NCBI RefSeq assembly: GCF_003254395.2
Contig: NC_037639.1
Location: 14,621,037 to 14,685,036, forward strand
DNA from: Apis mellifera
Lineage: Eukaryota; Arthropoda; Insecta; Hymenoptera; Apidae
Direction: 5' to 3'
DNA length: 64,000 nt
This document shows positions 1-12,122 of this stretch, one piece after another; the stretch's first letter is position 1; the number at the start of each line of letters is the position of its first letter. The translations under genes were made by a program, and so were the position numbers. The notes below the pieces were generated by a model. It was not told the origin of the DNA. It saw nothing but the letters and a program-made list of their open reading frames with translations, and ran no database searches.

Positions 1-2243
1 CAAACGAGGAAAACAACGTGACGCAAGAAATCGAGACGATTCGACGTCCTCGTGGCCCCGTGGGGACGAATCGATGGACGATGAATGCGGACGACATGTT
101 GCCTGGACAAGGTCGCCGCTCATTCCTGATCCCTAATTACATCCGAGACGTTTCGATGAAAGTTACGCGGCGAACGATCCTTGTTCCACGATCGAGGGAA
201 ACGAGACGGTTTTTCTGCATCCTCGGGATTCCTTTCTTCGAGCAACAATCGCGGGACGTGAATTCGAAGGAAAACATTTACCGACCGAGTCAAAATTTAA
301 CGGCGACGTAAATATCGCGAGATCAAAATTTGCCGAGTTTTATTTTGGTATCGAAATCGCAAATAGAGAAGAAACTTTACATTGCCAATATTTGCTAGAA
401 ACGAGAATAATAAATCGATATACGGAGGACAAAGATGGGAGATATTCGATATCTCTTTGTCATTCTAGTTCAAACAATCTCATGCTAATCGAGATCCATG
501 CGAATATATCCATGATTTTCGTAGTTGTAAGACGATTCTATTCAATCCTAACGTCATGAAACATTTATGAACCATGTGCATCGACAACGCGAAATTATAA
601 CTCGAGACGCATACAACGTTAAAGTATTACACGTACATACCTGTAAAACATTCCGCGTCACAATGTCAACTCGGTAACAACGTCGTTGCGCATATCGGTA
701 GGTCCTCAAAATTCCTCGTTCACGTGGTCAAGAATCGCACTCGTTGAATAATACATTATCGTAAGTATATCGCGTTGGTAGTTTCTCGCCGTCGTAGAAA
801 AATCACTCTTTCGAAATTTCGATACTTTGATATTCTTTTAAATCAATTTTCTCTCTTCTTGCTTCGATTCAAAACGTTCTTTGCGACACGATACACGCGA
901 GACTCGTACACACACACACGCACACACACGCGTCATGGAAAGATTTGCAGAAAATAACCGACCGAAACGTCGATTCGAATGTTGACATGGGAGCGCTACT
1001 TGTTCTCTCGGGCGTAATAAGTAAGGTTAAACGACCAAAACTTTCCGAAAAGTTGTGACGTTGCGGATAAAACGTGCGATAAAGAGGCTTATTTCATCGA
1101 GAAAAATCCGCGAACGAGAGTGTACTGTACTTACTGTGAAATTTTAACCGGTACGTGAACGTGAACGTTACGTAACGTTCCCCCGACAGTTTAGTAAGGT
1201 TAAATTGTCGGTTCTCTCGCGAAAATCGCGACACGATGAAGATGGAACTGTCGATAAGGAGAGTCGCGTTTCATCGAGAGAAAAGGAAGAAAGCACAGGT
1301 CACGCACGATCAACGAACGACGAGGCAGACAAGGTCGGAAAGATCACGTAACTCGAATTAGCTTTTTTTTCGACTGCGCGAGCTACGGCATTGTGCGCGC
1401 GCGATGCCTCTCGGCTATCGAAATGAATTATCGACGTACGATCTCGCGGCGCTCGATCGTGGACAATAAACGCATCCCGATGAAAAGAATCGATCGCTTT
1501 TCTCCGTACTTACTCGTACGTGAAGATGGTTGCGTTTACTCGAAATCGGTCCGACTTTTGACCCCACGTCTTAAATATCGACCGACAATAATAATTGTTT
1601 CTATCGCGGTAGATCGATATCATCCGTTTCGCGTCTCTTGCGGTCTAGCATCTTATTGGTCATTCGATACGCTCGAACATCGTTTATCGCGTTATTTGAA
1701 TTTTAATCGAATTCGATCTATCTATTTTTTTTTTTCTTCTCAACTTTTTCGATCGAAGAAATTATTCCCTACAATTTTTTAACACACGTATATACAAAAC
1801 ATGTATATAATAATTGCACAGCACGAAGATTCACGAATATTTCGAAGGAATAATAAAATAACGACTTGGAATCGTTTCGAGATTACTTCCGGGATTCCGG
1901 GAAGAGAATGTTCCCGGTCCGTTACCGAGATTCGTCCAAAAATCTTTGCGACTTTCAAAGATCGAAAGAGTGATTTATATGCATGCCCACGTTTACGATC
2001 CTATCGAGTTAACTCGAAGGTAACCTATCAAGAGTAAAGGTACCTCGGTCTCTCCGTGAGACCAGTAAGGAAGCCTCGTCATTGGTGGAAAGGGATGCCC
2101 AACGATGTCCCAGGCAGAGAGGCAGAAAGGCGTTCGCCAGTCTCTTCTCGACGCTCCGAGTCAAAACGTTCCGAGGGCCCTCGTCCGCCCGGTCTCTGCC
2201 TTCTCTCCTCCGCACTTGTCAAAATATTTTTCCAATTTCCCCT

Positions 2244-2248
<5 letters not shown>

Positions 2249-2290
<42 letters not shown>
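2249..2290. repeat. (TC)n microsatellite
   Basis: An uninterrupted run of about 21 TC dinucleotides. Similar shorter CT/GA tracts occur at about 6452-6482, 7017-7048, 47870-47892, 58530-58555 and 61261-61290, so pyrimidine dinucleotide tracts are a general property of the GC-rich parts of the window. Confidence 0.95.
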
Positions 2291-2294
<4 letters not shown>

Positions 2295-4830
2295 TCTCCT
2301 TTTATATCACTCCTCTCCTTCGTGTAATAAATTATTCGATTATTGGCGATCGGAAAAGATCGACTTATCCCGTCGGGCTTGCGAACAAATCTGGTGGTGA
2401 AATTTTCGATTATTTCCTCGGATTTTGTAAACAAAACTCGTATTGTATTGCGGGCTCTCGAGCATTGGCACGAGTATCGATGAAAATATTGACACGGAAT
2501 AAGTTCGACGAGAATTATAAATCGTGTGACAAACGACGAAAAGTTAAGTTCGGACGAGGAATTTTCTTCGAAAAATCTTCGAAGAAGCGGAGAGAGAGAG
2601 AGAAGAGATATCGAAAGCTTGGTCGGGGATCGTGTTACTCTGCCAGCAGCAACCGCGCAGCCAGCCAATGTTCCACGGGGACCGCTCGATTCGTGGACTG
2701 AAAAGGTATTTAAATATTTACTTCCTCGCTTCGCCTCGATTTTCCTCGTATTTATTCAACCGGTATCGTCGAAAGTGCGGTTTGCGCGAATCGCTCGTTT
2801 AGAAACTCGGTGCTAAAAAAAGGATGGGCTTTTGGCCCCGTCTTTAGGACAACAATTCGTAAGATATCTTTTCGAAAATCTTTTTCATAAATAATAATAC
2901 GTTTGTACGTTTGCTTAGCGTATAGATTCAATCTCGATAAAGAGCTAGGATCGAACTTAACTAATTTCGATGAATTATATTCGAAAAGCGGGATTCTCGG
3001 AGTCTGGTGTTTCGCGTAATCGGAATGAATCATTGGCTATCGACGAATAATTCGTGTCTGACTCAGAAACCGATCGCGTCATCGTCATAATAAAAATAAA
3101 ACACCGTTAAGAATGAAAGAAAACCGAGAACGGATGGATGGAAGTGCACAATCGAGAAGGGGGCCGAAAATTATTTGTGATATTTGTGAACGTTGTGGTG
3201 TTCCAGTGGGGGAATGGGACGCGTTGCTTGTGGCGGGTAAAAAAAGATTCCTCCCCCGGAGCGGGAAAAAGCAGCTGAATACTATCACAGAATCGTTCTC
3301 CGAGGAAACGAAAAATCTTCGTTCGAAACAATTCTCGATTCTGAGTTTCGCGTCCAAACGCGAGGATGAAGTTACAAAAATTCAATTTGTCGGCCGCAGC
3401 GACCTCGAGAAGCTGCACTTTCACTCAACCACCCACAGGAAAGCGCAGCAACAGCTGCCGCTCTCCCGATATTCGACTCGTGAGTTTCAAGGGTAGACGA
3501 TTTGCCAAGGGCTTCCCCGGCAGCTGACACTGCAGATGGGCTACACCTGCCTCCAACTATTCCCAACTCTTCGTTCGTTGTCTCTCTCTCGTGTTAAAAA
3601 ATAATATTCCTTCGATTTCGCAAACTCGATGGAGAAGGAGAAGGGAGAGAAAGAGACGGATAACGGTGGCGGTTTACAATTAGTTCATTCATCGAATGCT
3701 TCTCGCGGCACACTCTGTGATGCACGTACGTATTAAATTTCCACACGACACGCGGCGATGCGCTGTCGAGGGGAGGAGGGGGGAGGCGAGGTTTATCGGG
3801 CAGGCGCCAACTACTCGTTGCTCCTGCTTGTAACCCGCGAGATACGCTCTGTTGTAGCGTGGCGATCGTGAGAGCGTTTATTATTTCATCGTAGGGGCTC
3901 GTACGATGCGCATCGCGCGCACGCGAGAAGCCCCGATCGAGGATAGAAGAATTTCGTTGCAACGAATGCGATTAATATTTACGATTGAATGATACAGCTA
4001 AGTTTGAAATTGTCGAATTAAAACCTGTGGTAAATTGAAACGTTTCCTTTTGTTATCGCGTGTTCGAAAAGAATCGGGGATTACTGCAGGTCGAGGCTGA
4101 ATCGAAGCCATCGTTGCTCGATTGCTCTAATACGGTTAAGAAAGGAAGAAAGATTATTTCGAAACTCGGAGGAATAAACACGTTTATTCCAACTCGCCGG
4201 TTTCGATCGTTGAACGATTAAGAATATTATTCGATCAATTCAACCCCTCTCTTAATTTAATCTTTTCTTAGTAATTAATAATCTTGATAATAAATAGTAA
4301 TTAATTCTTAATAATCTTTTCTTAATTTAATTTTTTCTTAATCGAATTTGGATTGGAAGAATATCCTCGATCAATTTCCATAAAAAACTTCTTTACTTCT
4401 TTACTTGCAATCGAGTTTACGATTAAGGAATCTTAGCTTAGCTTTTCAATCCGAAAGTTATCGAAGTTATCGAATTTCGACTCGAACGAAAGGGAAGGGA
4501 AAGGATGGAAGAATATAAGCACGTTCGTACGTTTTTTCGACAATCGGTTTTCGACTCTTGAAAGTAAAAGTCGACGCGGATCGCGTCGTGATACATCGAT
4601 TTAAGCTCATTTGGATCGTGATCGGGCGCCTCTCGATCGGCCCCTCCCCCTCCCCTTCTCTCTCTCTTTCTCTCCGTTTTCAGCGGCAGCCACCAATTTA
4701 CCGTAATTATTATGTTTATCTTTCTTATTCACTTAACTCGACTCACGAAGAGCAGCCGGCTTCCATTCGATTTTTGCCGAGCAACAATTTCGTACACCGC
4801 CACGCGTCGATCATTACGCTCGAAGGAGGA

Positions 4831-5157
4831 GATCCACTTTGTCAAACTCCTTGTCTGAATTCGAGATATTTTCGAAAGTATTCTTCTTATCATTCGAGAT
4901 TCCCTCTCGATGATAAAAGTGACCGAAAAAAGAAGAAAAGAAAAGAATAAAATAAACTCTCTTTCTTTCAGCGGTGTGTTCGCGTTCTTTTTTCAAAGGA
5001 AGGGAGAAGAAAGGGAGGGAGAAATCGCCCGTGGCGAGAGAGATGGTTAAGACGGGCGTTGAAATCGTTACGTCGTCGAGATTTTTACACGGCCACGCGT
5101 GTCCGGCTTTATTACGTGTCTCAAAGGCCGGCCCCGATGATCCACTTTGTCAAACTC
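4831..5157. repeat. Exact 19-nt noncoding duplication
   Basis: The 19-mer GATCCACTTTGTCAAACTC occurs at 4831-4849 and again at 5139-5157, 308 bp apart in the same orientation. A second shared word, GCCACGCGT, lies roughly 35-45 bp upstream of each copy. The DNA between the two words has diverged, so this could be an old local duplication with preserved cores, or two copies of a binding-site module. No hairpin partner is visible nearby, which argues against a microRNA precursor. Confidence 0.6.
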
Positions 5158-5404
5158 AATTTGCGCGACCTCCTCCCCTCCTCCTCCTCCTCCCTTCTCG
5201 CCACACTCCTCGCCACGTTCGACAATTCGCGAAGAGTACTCGCGAGAAATCGGTGGCCGATTACAAAATTCCATGTAAATTCGAATTTTTTATCCTAAAT
5301 TTTTCTACGCGGAAATCTTTCTTCTACGAGAAATAAGAGTGGAGGATGAGAGGAGGATCGTTGTCCAGGAGAAACGGTGATCCGCTCGCGAGGAGGTTGA
5401 GCAG

Positions 5405-6150
5405 GATTGTTCCATGCACCGTACGGTAGAGGAGGAGGAGGAGGTTCGTGGAAAAGTGTGGGGAGAGGGACGAGGAGAGAGAGAGAGAGGCTGGAGAAAC
5501 GGCGGAAGGAGAAGGGTAGGAAAGGACGTAGGCGATGAGGAGAGGAGGATCGAGGAGGACGAAGAAGAAGAAGAAGAAGAAGAAGTTAAGATGGTCCAGC
5601 TCGGGCGGCATCGGCACCGCAGCCGGAGGTGATGACCTGCTCAAGGCCACCCGCTCCCAACCTCTTCCACTCTCCCGAGAGGAGAACCACTCTTCTTATT
5701 TTTCCTTGCTCTCTTTCCACTCCTTCCACCTCTCTTTCTCTCCCTTCCTCTCGCTTTCCTGCCCAGCCTTCCTTCTTCTTCTTCCTGTTTTCCGCCACTC
5801 CATCACCGCCGTTCGTTCCCTTTCTCCGTTCCCTGTTTCTCTTCGAACCCCCTTAATGTCAACTTCCCGCCCAGGCCTTTCGTCGAGTTTCTCTTCCCGT
5901 TCGATGATCCGTTCGTCTTGGAAAAAAAAAGAAGAAGAAGAAGAAGGAGAAATAAAAAAAGAAAAGATCGTCCTCCTAAAGAGAAGAAAAAAACCACTCG
6001 TCTTAATCATCGTTACGCAAACACGTAAAACGCGTACGAATAACCGTGCCGTCTCTTCAGAAGAGAGAGAGAGAGAGAGATTTTTGCGAAATTTTACCAT
6101 TGCGGATAAAACTTCCTCCTCTTCCCCCCCTCCCTCCTCCTCCACCGGCT
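5405..6150. repeat. Polypurine then polypyrimidine low-complexity block
   Basis: About 5405-5590 on the plus strand is almost all purine (GAG, GAA and AGA runs). About 5660-5850 is strongly pyrimidine-rich (CTT, TCC and TTC runs), followed by a second A/G-rich tract near 5920-5985 and a C/T-rich tract near 6110-6145. Such segments can in principle form triplex (H-DNA) or pair with each other. Overlapping Glu/Lys/Arg-rich or Ser/Pro/Phe-rich open frames on both strands result from this composition and are not genes. Confidence 0.7.
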
Positions 6151-7195
6151 TAGAACTAAAGTGTCCGTAAAATTGAAACGGACATGGAATTTTAACGGTC
6201 GATTAGGCTACAAGCTTGAATCATAACGCAGAGCTGGTACCGCGCCATCACAGGTTTACGACGCACCGCAACAACTCGTAAACCGGGCGATATCGCTCTC
6301 TCCTCTAAATCCGCTCGCGCCGCAAAAAATATTTCCTCAGCGGGCGAGAGGAGAGGAAGGGAGGGAGGGACGCCGCGCGCGCCGCGTCACCGCGTACGCC
6401 CACAGCCGAGAACTACGTCTCTCTGGCTTAATTCGATCGAAAGCGCCCCCTATCTCTCTCTCTCTTTCTCTCTCTCTCTCTTTCCACCCTTTTGAAGGCC
6501 GAAAGTTGGATGAAAAGTTTTTCGAGATCGAATATTGTTCCTCGAGGGAACAGGCAATCTATGGCGAAAAGAAAAATAATATCCGACGTTGCCGTCGCGG
6601 ATCCTCGCGCGAGGAGAGATTAATTAATAATAAGAAGGAACGGAGATGGAAAGATCGTGGGAGGAGGAGTTCGCGCTCCCTCGAGATGGGGATCTGCGAT
6701 GTTGATTAAGCGATCAAGGTCACGGGGAGAAACCAGAGTAGCCTTCGTTGTATTTCGTTTTGTCGGTGAATGAGGCATACGGAAATAGTAGCTGGCGTTC
6801 GAGAAACGGAAAGGGACGGCCGGTTCGCGTATGGACACGCGGTATGGATAGCGATACGCGTGTATCCCCGATGTTTAATAAACGGCAGGGGGGTCAACGA
6901 GAGTCAATCGTGCAGCTGTGGCCAGCTTAGCCGCCAACCTATTACCTCGATTCATTATCACATTGGTCTGCTTTGTGCGCGCCAGTTTTTTTTCTTTTTT
7001 CTTCCTTTTTCCTTTCTCTCTCTCTATCTCTCTCTCTCTCTCTCTCGTTTCGAGTTTCGCTCGCGTAATTTTTCTCAATTGAAATCATCGTCGCACGCGA
7101 AGCAACACGGGAACGGGACATTCGCAATACGCGCTTCGCGTTTTGAAAAGAAAAAGACAAAGAACCGTCGGATTCACTCTGTTGTTTACTTTCAG

Positions 7196-7276
7196 CACGG
7201 AATGACGAGGTAGACGACGCGAATCGAAGCGCGAATTTCCCATCGTCGGAGCCGCCCGTCGAAAATCACCACTCAG
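7196..7276 (+). CDS. Candidate upstream coding exon of the PDZ-scaffold gene
   Basis: An 81-bp segment flanked by a pyrimidine-rich acceptor (ending TTTACTTTCAG) and a near-consensus donor (CAG followed by GTAAGCG). One of its frames is fully open and gives an acidic, hydrophilic peptide ending VENHHS. It leaves one base (G) at its 3' end. The exon beginning at 14938 needs exactly one preceding base to stay in the frame of the PDZ-scaffold protein, so joining the two gives a continuous frame that reads through the downstream first ATG. This supports a longer N-terminus encoded 7.7 kb upstream. The preceding exon was not identified, so the true start remains unknown. Confidence 0.4.
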
Positions 7277-8270
7277 GTAAGCGAAAAAAAAACGTTAAGG
7301 TTTCTCGAAACATTTATATATACACATATCTCGAAAGAGAAGAATCTTCTTCCTTTCTACGATAATCGAGTTGACGTTCGAGTTGGAAAGAGAGGGAAGA
7401 GAGAGCGACGACGTCTTCTGGCCCGTCCGTCCTTCGTGGTGGCTCGGTGAAAGTCCTCCAAGAATTCGCCCTCGATCGCGAACTTCGCATTGAGATACGT
7501 CTCGTGACGTGTCACGAACTCGTTCCGGGGGCCCGGTAATGAACGCCTCGTCCACGAGGGAGACGAGGAACGTTGCTACGGTTATCTCCGTGGCTGCGGT
7601 GTCGGTCACGACATTCCCGTTCCGCGCATACCACTCCCCCCTTCGAGGATCGCTCTTCGAGCTCGGCTCGAAGCTCGAAAAAAAAGAAAAAAAAGGAAGA
7701 AGAAGAAGAAGAAAATTTTTTACGAAACTTCTAAATGATCAAAAATTGGCAAAAAGGAGGGAGGGGAGAAAAGGGGAGGAAGGGGAGGGAGAGGGAGGAT
7801 GTTGTTCGACATTGTCGTCCCTCCCCCCTCCACCCTCCCCGAAGTAAAAACTTAGTCACCGCACCGGCTATTTTCTCGCGTTCCTACGTTATCTGCCACG
7901 GCTCGATTCGCTATGGGCAAAATGGAGAAAAACAGGCGATAAGAGGTTATTGTTAATTTAGCTCGGATAAAAGGAACGGCCGCTCGCCTGCGTTGGAACT
8001 GGATGTCATAACGATTGAACCGAACCGACCAGATAAAATATTATATACCGCCGCGATTACATTAGAGAGAAAATACACCGCTCGATATCTAACGCACGAT
8101 ACGCGGGATTGTATCGTCCCGCGGATCGTCTATCGAGTAAGAAACGGCAAGTAGAACGCGGCCTCCGAAATTTCCAGGAAAGCGAAGCTGTGCACCCGCC
8201 ATTTCCGAGAAGGGAGCCAAGATATACGCGGTATACGAGCGAAAGAAACGAGGAAGCGCCTCGTATATCG

Positions 8271-8303
<33 letters not shown>

Positions 8304-8756
8304 CGGCGCGAATAAAAAGCAATCGAATCGCCGGTTGAATCGTAAAGCGGGGCTTCAACGCGTTGCGTGGCTCCTTGCGGGGCTCCTTCTAGGACGATAG
8401 TCTACGATAGCTTCGTTGGGATCTTTGTAAATTGGTGCAGAGGGCACGCGAGTCGCGTCGATGGCCGTTCGAAATACACTCTCGCGCGTGCAGTTGTACG
8501 CATACGCGGGACCTAAGCGCGGATATCGGCGATCGACGCGCCATCGAGTAGCGCGGGTAAAAAATTAATTGGATAAGATTCTCGAGGTGTGATTCGTTTC
8601 CCGAGCCGCTCCCACGAAGCGAAAAAGGACGAGGTGTGCGTCATCGAGGCGCGTATATAACGTATACTGCTCGTTTCAATGCCAATGTCCCCCAATCTTT
8701 CTTTGCAATTTTCCGTATTTGTACATCGATCGAACCCCCTCTTCCTCTCCCGCTTA

Positions 8757-10250
8757 TTCCTAAAATATTCTTCCTCGCATTTTGGCCGTTTAACCGTTTG
8801 CGCTCGAGGCTTTTCTCGCTCGGTCGAATCCGGTGAATTTCTTAGCTAACTTGAAAAATGATTTTACACGCGAAATTTATATTTTGATATTTCACGTATC
8901 TTTACACGTAAAGGAAGAAAGTTTGTCGAATATTAAAGTCTATAATCGTCGTTTCGCCCGATATTTTAAGAATAACGTAATTATCAAGATACATCCTTGG
9001 TTTCTAAGGACAAGTATCGCGATAAAATTTTGTCGTTCGATATATTTTACTTTTCTTATTTTATTGAGAGGCAAATCTTATAATCCCAATTTATCATTCT
9101 TATTTTTCATTTATTCTGTATTCTTCTTATACTACACCTTTATTTTCATCATTATATTTCCTTCTTTCTCTATCATCAATTTCTCAACGAATAGAAATAA
9201 TTTCGTTATTTAATAACGAAAAACTAATACATGCTCTCACATTCACCACATTTTATCCTATTTTCATTCTCTCTATCCTTTTTTAACGAATAAAAGTAAT
9301 TTCGTTATTCGATAACGAGAGATCAAACTCATCCTCGCTCCAACTAATTTCGTGTTCCAAAACTGAAAAACTTTGAAAATAATATTTCTATTCCGTCAAA
9401 CTCGTCGACCAACGTCGAAAATACAGCTCGATCCCGATCTAATTCGAGATAAAAAAAAATCTAATCATTCGACAGCTTATATTATTCCACGCGTAGATAA
9501 GATTATTCGTGAAGAGTTTAAGAATCTATTCATTCCATTAGGAGGCGATATTTTAAAAAATCGAACAAAAATAAATATTTGCATCGATCCAAGCGCCGCC
9601 GGAGAGTCACCTCTCGAGTTCGAATCCTATCAAACCGAGTGATGGCTGAGAGTGCACCATTCGATCAACGTGAAAATAATGAAACCGCGCGATTTTAAGA
9701 TCGATTTTAAAGTATATACGAAAACTCAAACATTTTCGTGCTTGATTGATTGTCCGCTTGTTGCTAAAATATTCTTCCTCGCATTTTTCGTTTAATCAAA
9801 TAACGATGACTTATTCTTAAAATATTCTTCCTCACATTTTTCGCATTTAATTTAATATTCGAGAAAACCGCGCGATTTTAAGATCGATTTTAAGATACGT
9901 CGAAACATTTTCTTTCTTCCTTGATTATCCGTTAATGTATGCCGTTTATTCCTAAAATATTCTTCCTCCTTTTAATTAATTATCCGATAATGCACGATAA
10001 CACTGCTTATTCTTAAAATATTCTTAAAATATTCTTAAAATATTCTTCCTTACATTTTTCGCATTTAATATTCGAGGAAACGTAGAAAAAGATTTTAAGA
10101 TCAATTTTAAGATACATCGAAATATTTTCTTCCTTGATTATCCAATAATGTATGCTTATTCCTAAAATATTCTTCCTCGCATTTTTCGCATTGGCCGTTT
10201 AAATATCCGAGGAAAATAACGTAGCGATTTTAAGCTACATAGAAGCATTT
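8757..10250. repeat. Degenerate repeat with AAAATATTCTTCCTC core
   Basis: The core AAAATATTCTTCCTC, usually followed by GCATTTTTCG or CACATTTTTCG, recurs near 8762, 9767, 9820, 9955, 10015-10050 and 10163. Between 9.69 and 10.25 kb a second motif, GATTTTAAGATC followed by ATTTTAA, occurs at 9691, 9874 and 10091, with a degenerate copy near 10225. The order of the two motifs is kept, giving roughly 130-220 bp units. This looks like a decayed complex tandem array. One unit has an internal triplication of TTCTTAAAATA near 10010-10045. No coding capacity is seen. Confidence 0.75.
9150..9480. repeat. Copy A of a dispersed repeat with palindromic core
   Basis: Two related blocks (about 9160-9230 and 9240-9320) each contain CTCTAT, then an ACGAATA-type word, then AATTTCGTTATT and a palindrome. 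The palindrome at 9201-9221 has perfect 10-nt arms (TTTCGTTATT / AATAACGAAA) around a single T. Downstream is the block AATTCGAGATAAAAAAAAATC at about 9440-9461. The same words in the same order appear at 34.43-34.58 kb inside the OBP1 intron, which marks this as a dispersed, presumably mobile-derived, family. Confidence 0.6.
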
Positions 10251-11760
10251 TCCATTTCCCTCGGTGATCGATTATTCGCACAACGCGTGACACAACACCG
10301 GCAGGACAACGGATTCGATTCGAGGGGTAATTTTCGCGGTGGAAAAATGATAGAGCTGCTCGTTCGAAACGGGTCGAGTCGAATGAGGATCCGGTTACCA
10401 GAGGCTCGCGTGTGGTCTCCGTCCGATCGGAAAGCGAGCCACGATTGAAAGGCCGTTGCCAGCGCCGCCGGTTGAAAGTAAATTTAGCGGGAAACAACGG
10501 CCGCCCGCTCTCGGGGAGCCGTTGTTTTCTTTTCGCGGCCCGTAAAGGGAAATTTCACGAGATGGCTCGCTCGACCGGTAACCGACTGCGATTAAACGCG
10601 GCTAAGGAAATCCTAAGGCGATACAATCCTTGGAAAACAAAGCGGAAGTGGAACGCGGCGGCGGCCCTCCCTTTGTATTTCAAAAAGGATCGTTTTTCTC
10701 GCCGAGCGGATGGAAAACGCGAATCAAGAGATGGAAAAAAAGCGACCGAGTCCTCCTTTGTCGCCGAGTATTCATCCGACGACGTTCGAATCACGCGTCA
10801 AATAACGCGAGCAAATAAGGTTACCGATCGAGTTCCCTTCGTCTAGCGCTACGATTACGCGCAAGAGAAAGAAAGAAAGAAAGAAAGAAACGTTTCGAGA
10901 TGTGCTCGGCTCTCGTAACGCGTCGATTAATATCACGCAGCCGATAATCGATATAAATAGAGGCTCGGGAGCAACAGGCGAAACGAGTACGCGTCTCTAA
11001 GAGGCGAGGTCGCTCCTTAGATCTGCAACGTGATATTAACCCTTCGACGCGGCCCGACGTATTAAGTTGCGTCCCACTTTTCTAAGGCTTGGGTGCTATG
11101 GTGGGGGGCGATCGATATTTTTCTACGAGCGGGCGGGATTCGGAGAGCGATATAATAACATGGAAAAATATGGCTCGGTTTTTTTCCTTTTTTTCCTTTG
11201 TTTTCGATCCAACTAGAATTTCCTAGAATTAAAAAAATATTTATTTATAGGCGAGCCAATTGAAACTACCAACCCGCGAAACGGCTCGATGATTTATCGG
11301 TTTCTTTTTCCTTTCTGCCTTCGTTGTGTTTATCCACGTACGTACATACGTACGGCTCGTGACTCATTCCCACGTCGCAAATAAGAGGATCGTTGCTTAT
11401 CGCGGCCGAGACCGATTTGGTGACGAATGACGAATTCCAGAACGACAATGGGAATACGTTAACGTTAAGGTGGAAACGCAAGGAGGCGGGAGAAGCCGAT
11501 CGATCATTCCATCGCGATGACGCGGGAAATGGGCAACGACGAAAGTATTAAACGCAAGGATTAAACGAATTCTATAAGAATTTTATGATTTCGGGACTCG
11601 CGATCCCTCCCCCCCGATCTCTTTGCCCGCCAATATCCTTCGCTCCACCGCCGCCAATTTTCTTCTCGAACATCCGGCAACATTGCGCGCTAGAAAAATC
11701 GTTCTCCCTTTGAATCTCGCCATACACTCGCGCAATTCCTTCGTATTTTCTTTTCCTCGA

Positions 11761-12122
11761 AATTAATTAATCAATCAATTTATTAACTGTTTCGACAAAT
11801 AAAAAATCCTTCTCTTCTCAAACTCGCGTAATTCCTTGATAAATTCCAACAGAAAATTCGAAGTTATTAATTAATTAATTAACAAACAGTTATCGAAAAT
11901 TCAACAAATACTTTCTTCTCGAAGGAAACAGCTTTAATTAATTAATTGACGAACTTTCGTTATCGAAAATTCGACAAACAATTTATCGATTTTTCGAATC
12001 GAAAATCGCTCTTTCCTTAAACTTGCCAATATTTTTATTTCCTTGGCAAATATTTTCTTCTCGAAGTTAATCATTAATTAATTAATTGACGAGCTTTCGT
12101 CATCGAAAATTCGATGAACAGT
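11761..12122. repeat. Degenerate TTAATTAATT / TCGAAAATTCGA repeats
   Basis: Four diverged units begin with a TTAATTAATTAATT-like palindromic block, followed in three of them by GACGA(A/G)CTTTCGT or ACAAACAGT and then ATCGAAAATTCGA. They start near 11763, 11866, 11935 and 12074. TTCTTCTCGAAG is also repeated between units. Spacing varies from about 70 to 140 bp. This is noncoding and AT-rich compared with its surroundings. Confidence 0.65.

Larger units (their letters stand above)
1..7195. other. Noncoding upstream region, no supported gene
   Basis: I see no convincing coding exon here. Open frames of 60-210 codons exist on both strands, but they are Arg/Ser-rich or run through simple repeats (CT, GA, GAA, GAG tracts), as expected by chance in CpG-rich honeybee DNA. 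One frame at 3113-3480 ends at a usable donor whose phase fits the candidate exon at 7196, but it has no family resemblance and is not called. The stretch may contain 5'UTR exons, introns or enhancers of the downstream PDZ-scaffold gene. Confidence 0.5.

Noticed and set aside
3113..3480. Open frame MKENRERMDG with CDICERCG, ending at a GTGAGT donor
   Set aside because: Phase would fit the 7196 exon, but length is within chance for this DNA, there is no domain (the cysteines do not complete a zinc finger), and no promoter is evident.
5414..6170. Overlapping Glu-rich and Ser/Pro-rich frames of up to 211 codons
   Set aside because: Low-complexity purine/pyrimidine tracts read in several frames at once; no conserved sequence.
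8833..9213. 126-codon Phe/Ile-rich open frame
   Set aside because: Lies in an AT-rich repeat region and its hydrophobicity comes from TTT/ATT codons; overlaps the dispersed repeat.
9590..9645. GAGTTCGAATCC resembling a tRNA B-box
   Set aside because: No acceptor stem or A-box could be paired at the right distance; no tRNA gene is seen in the window.
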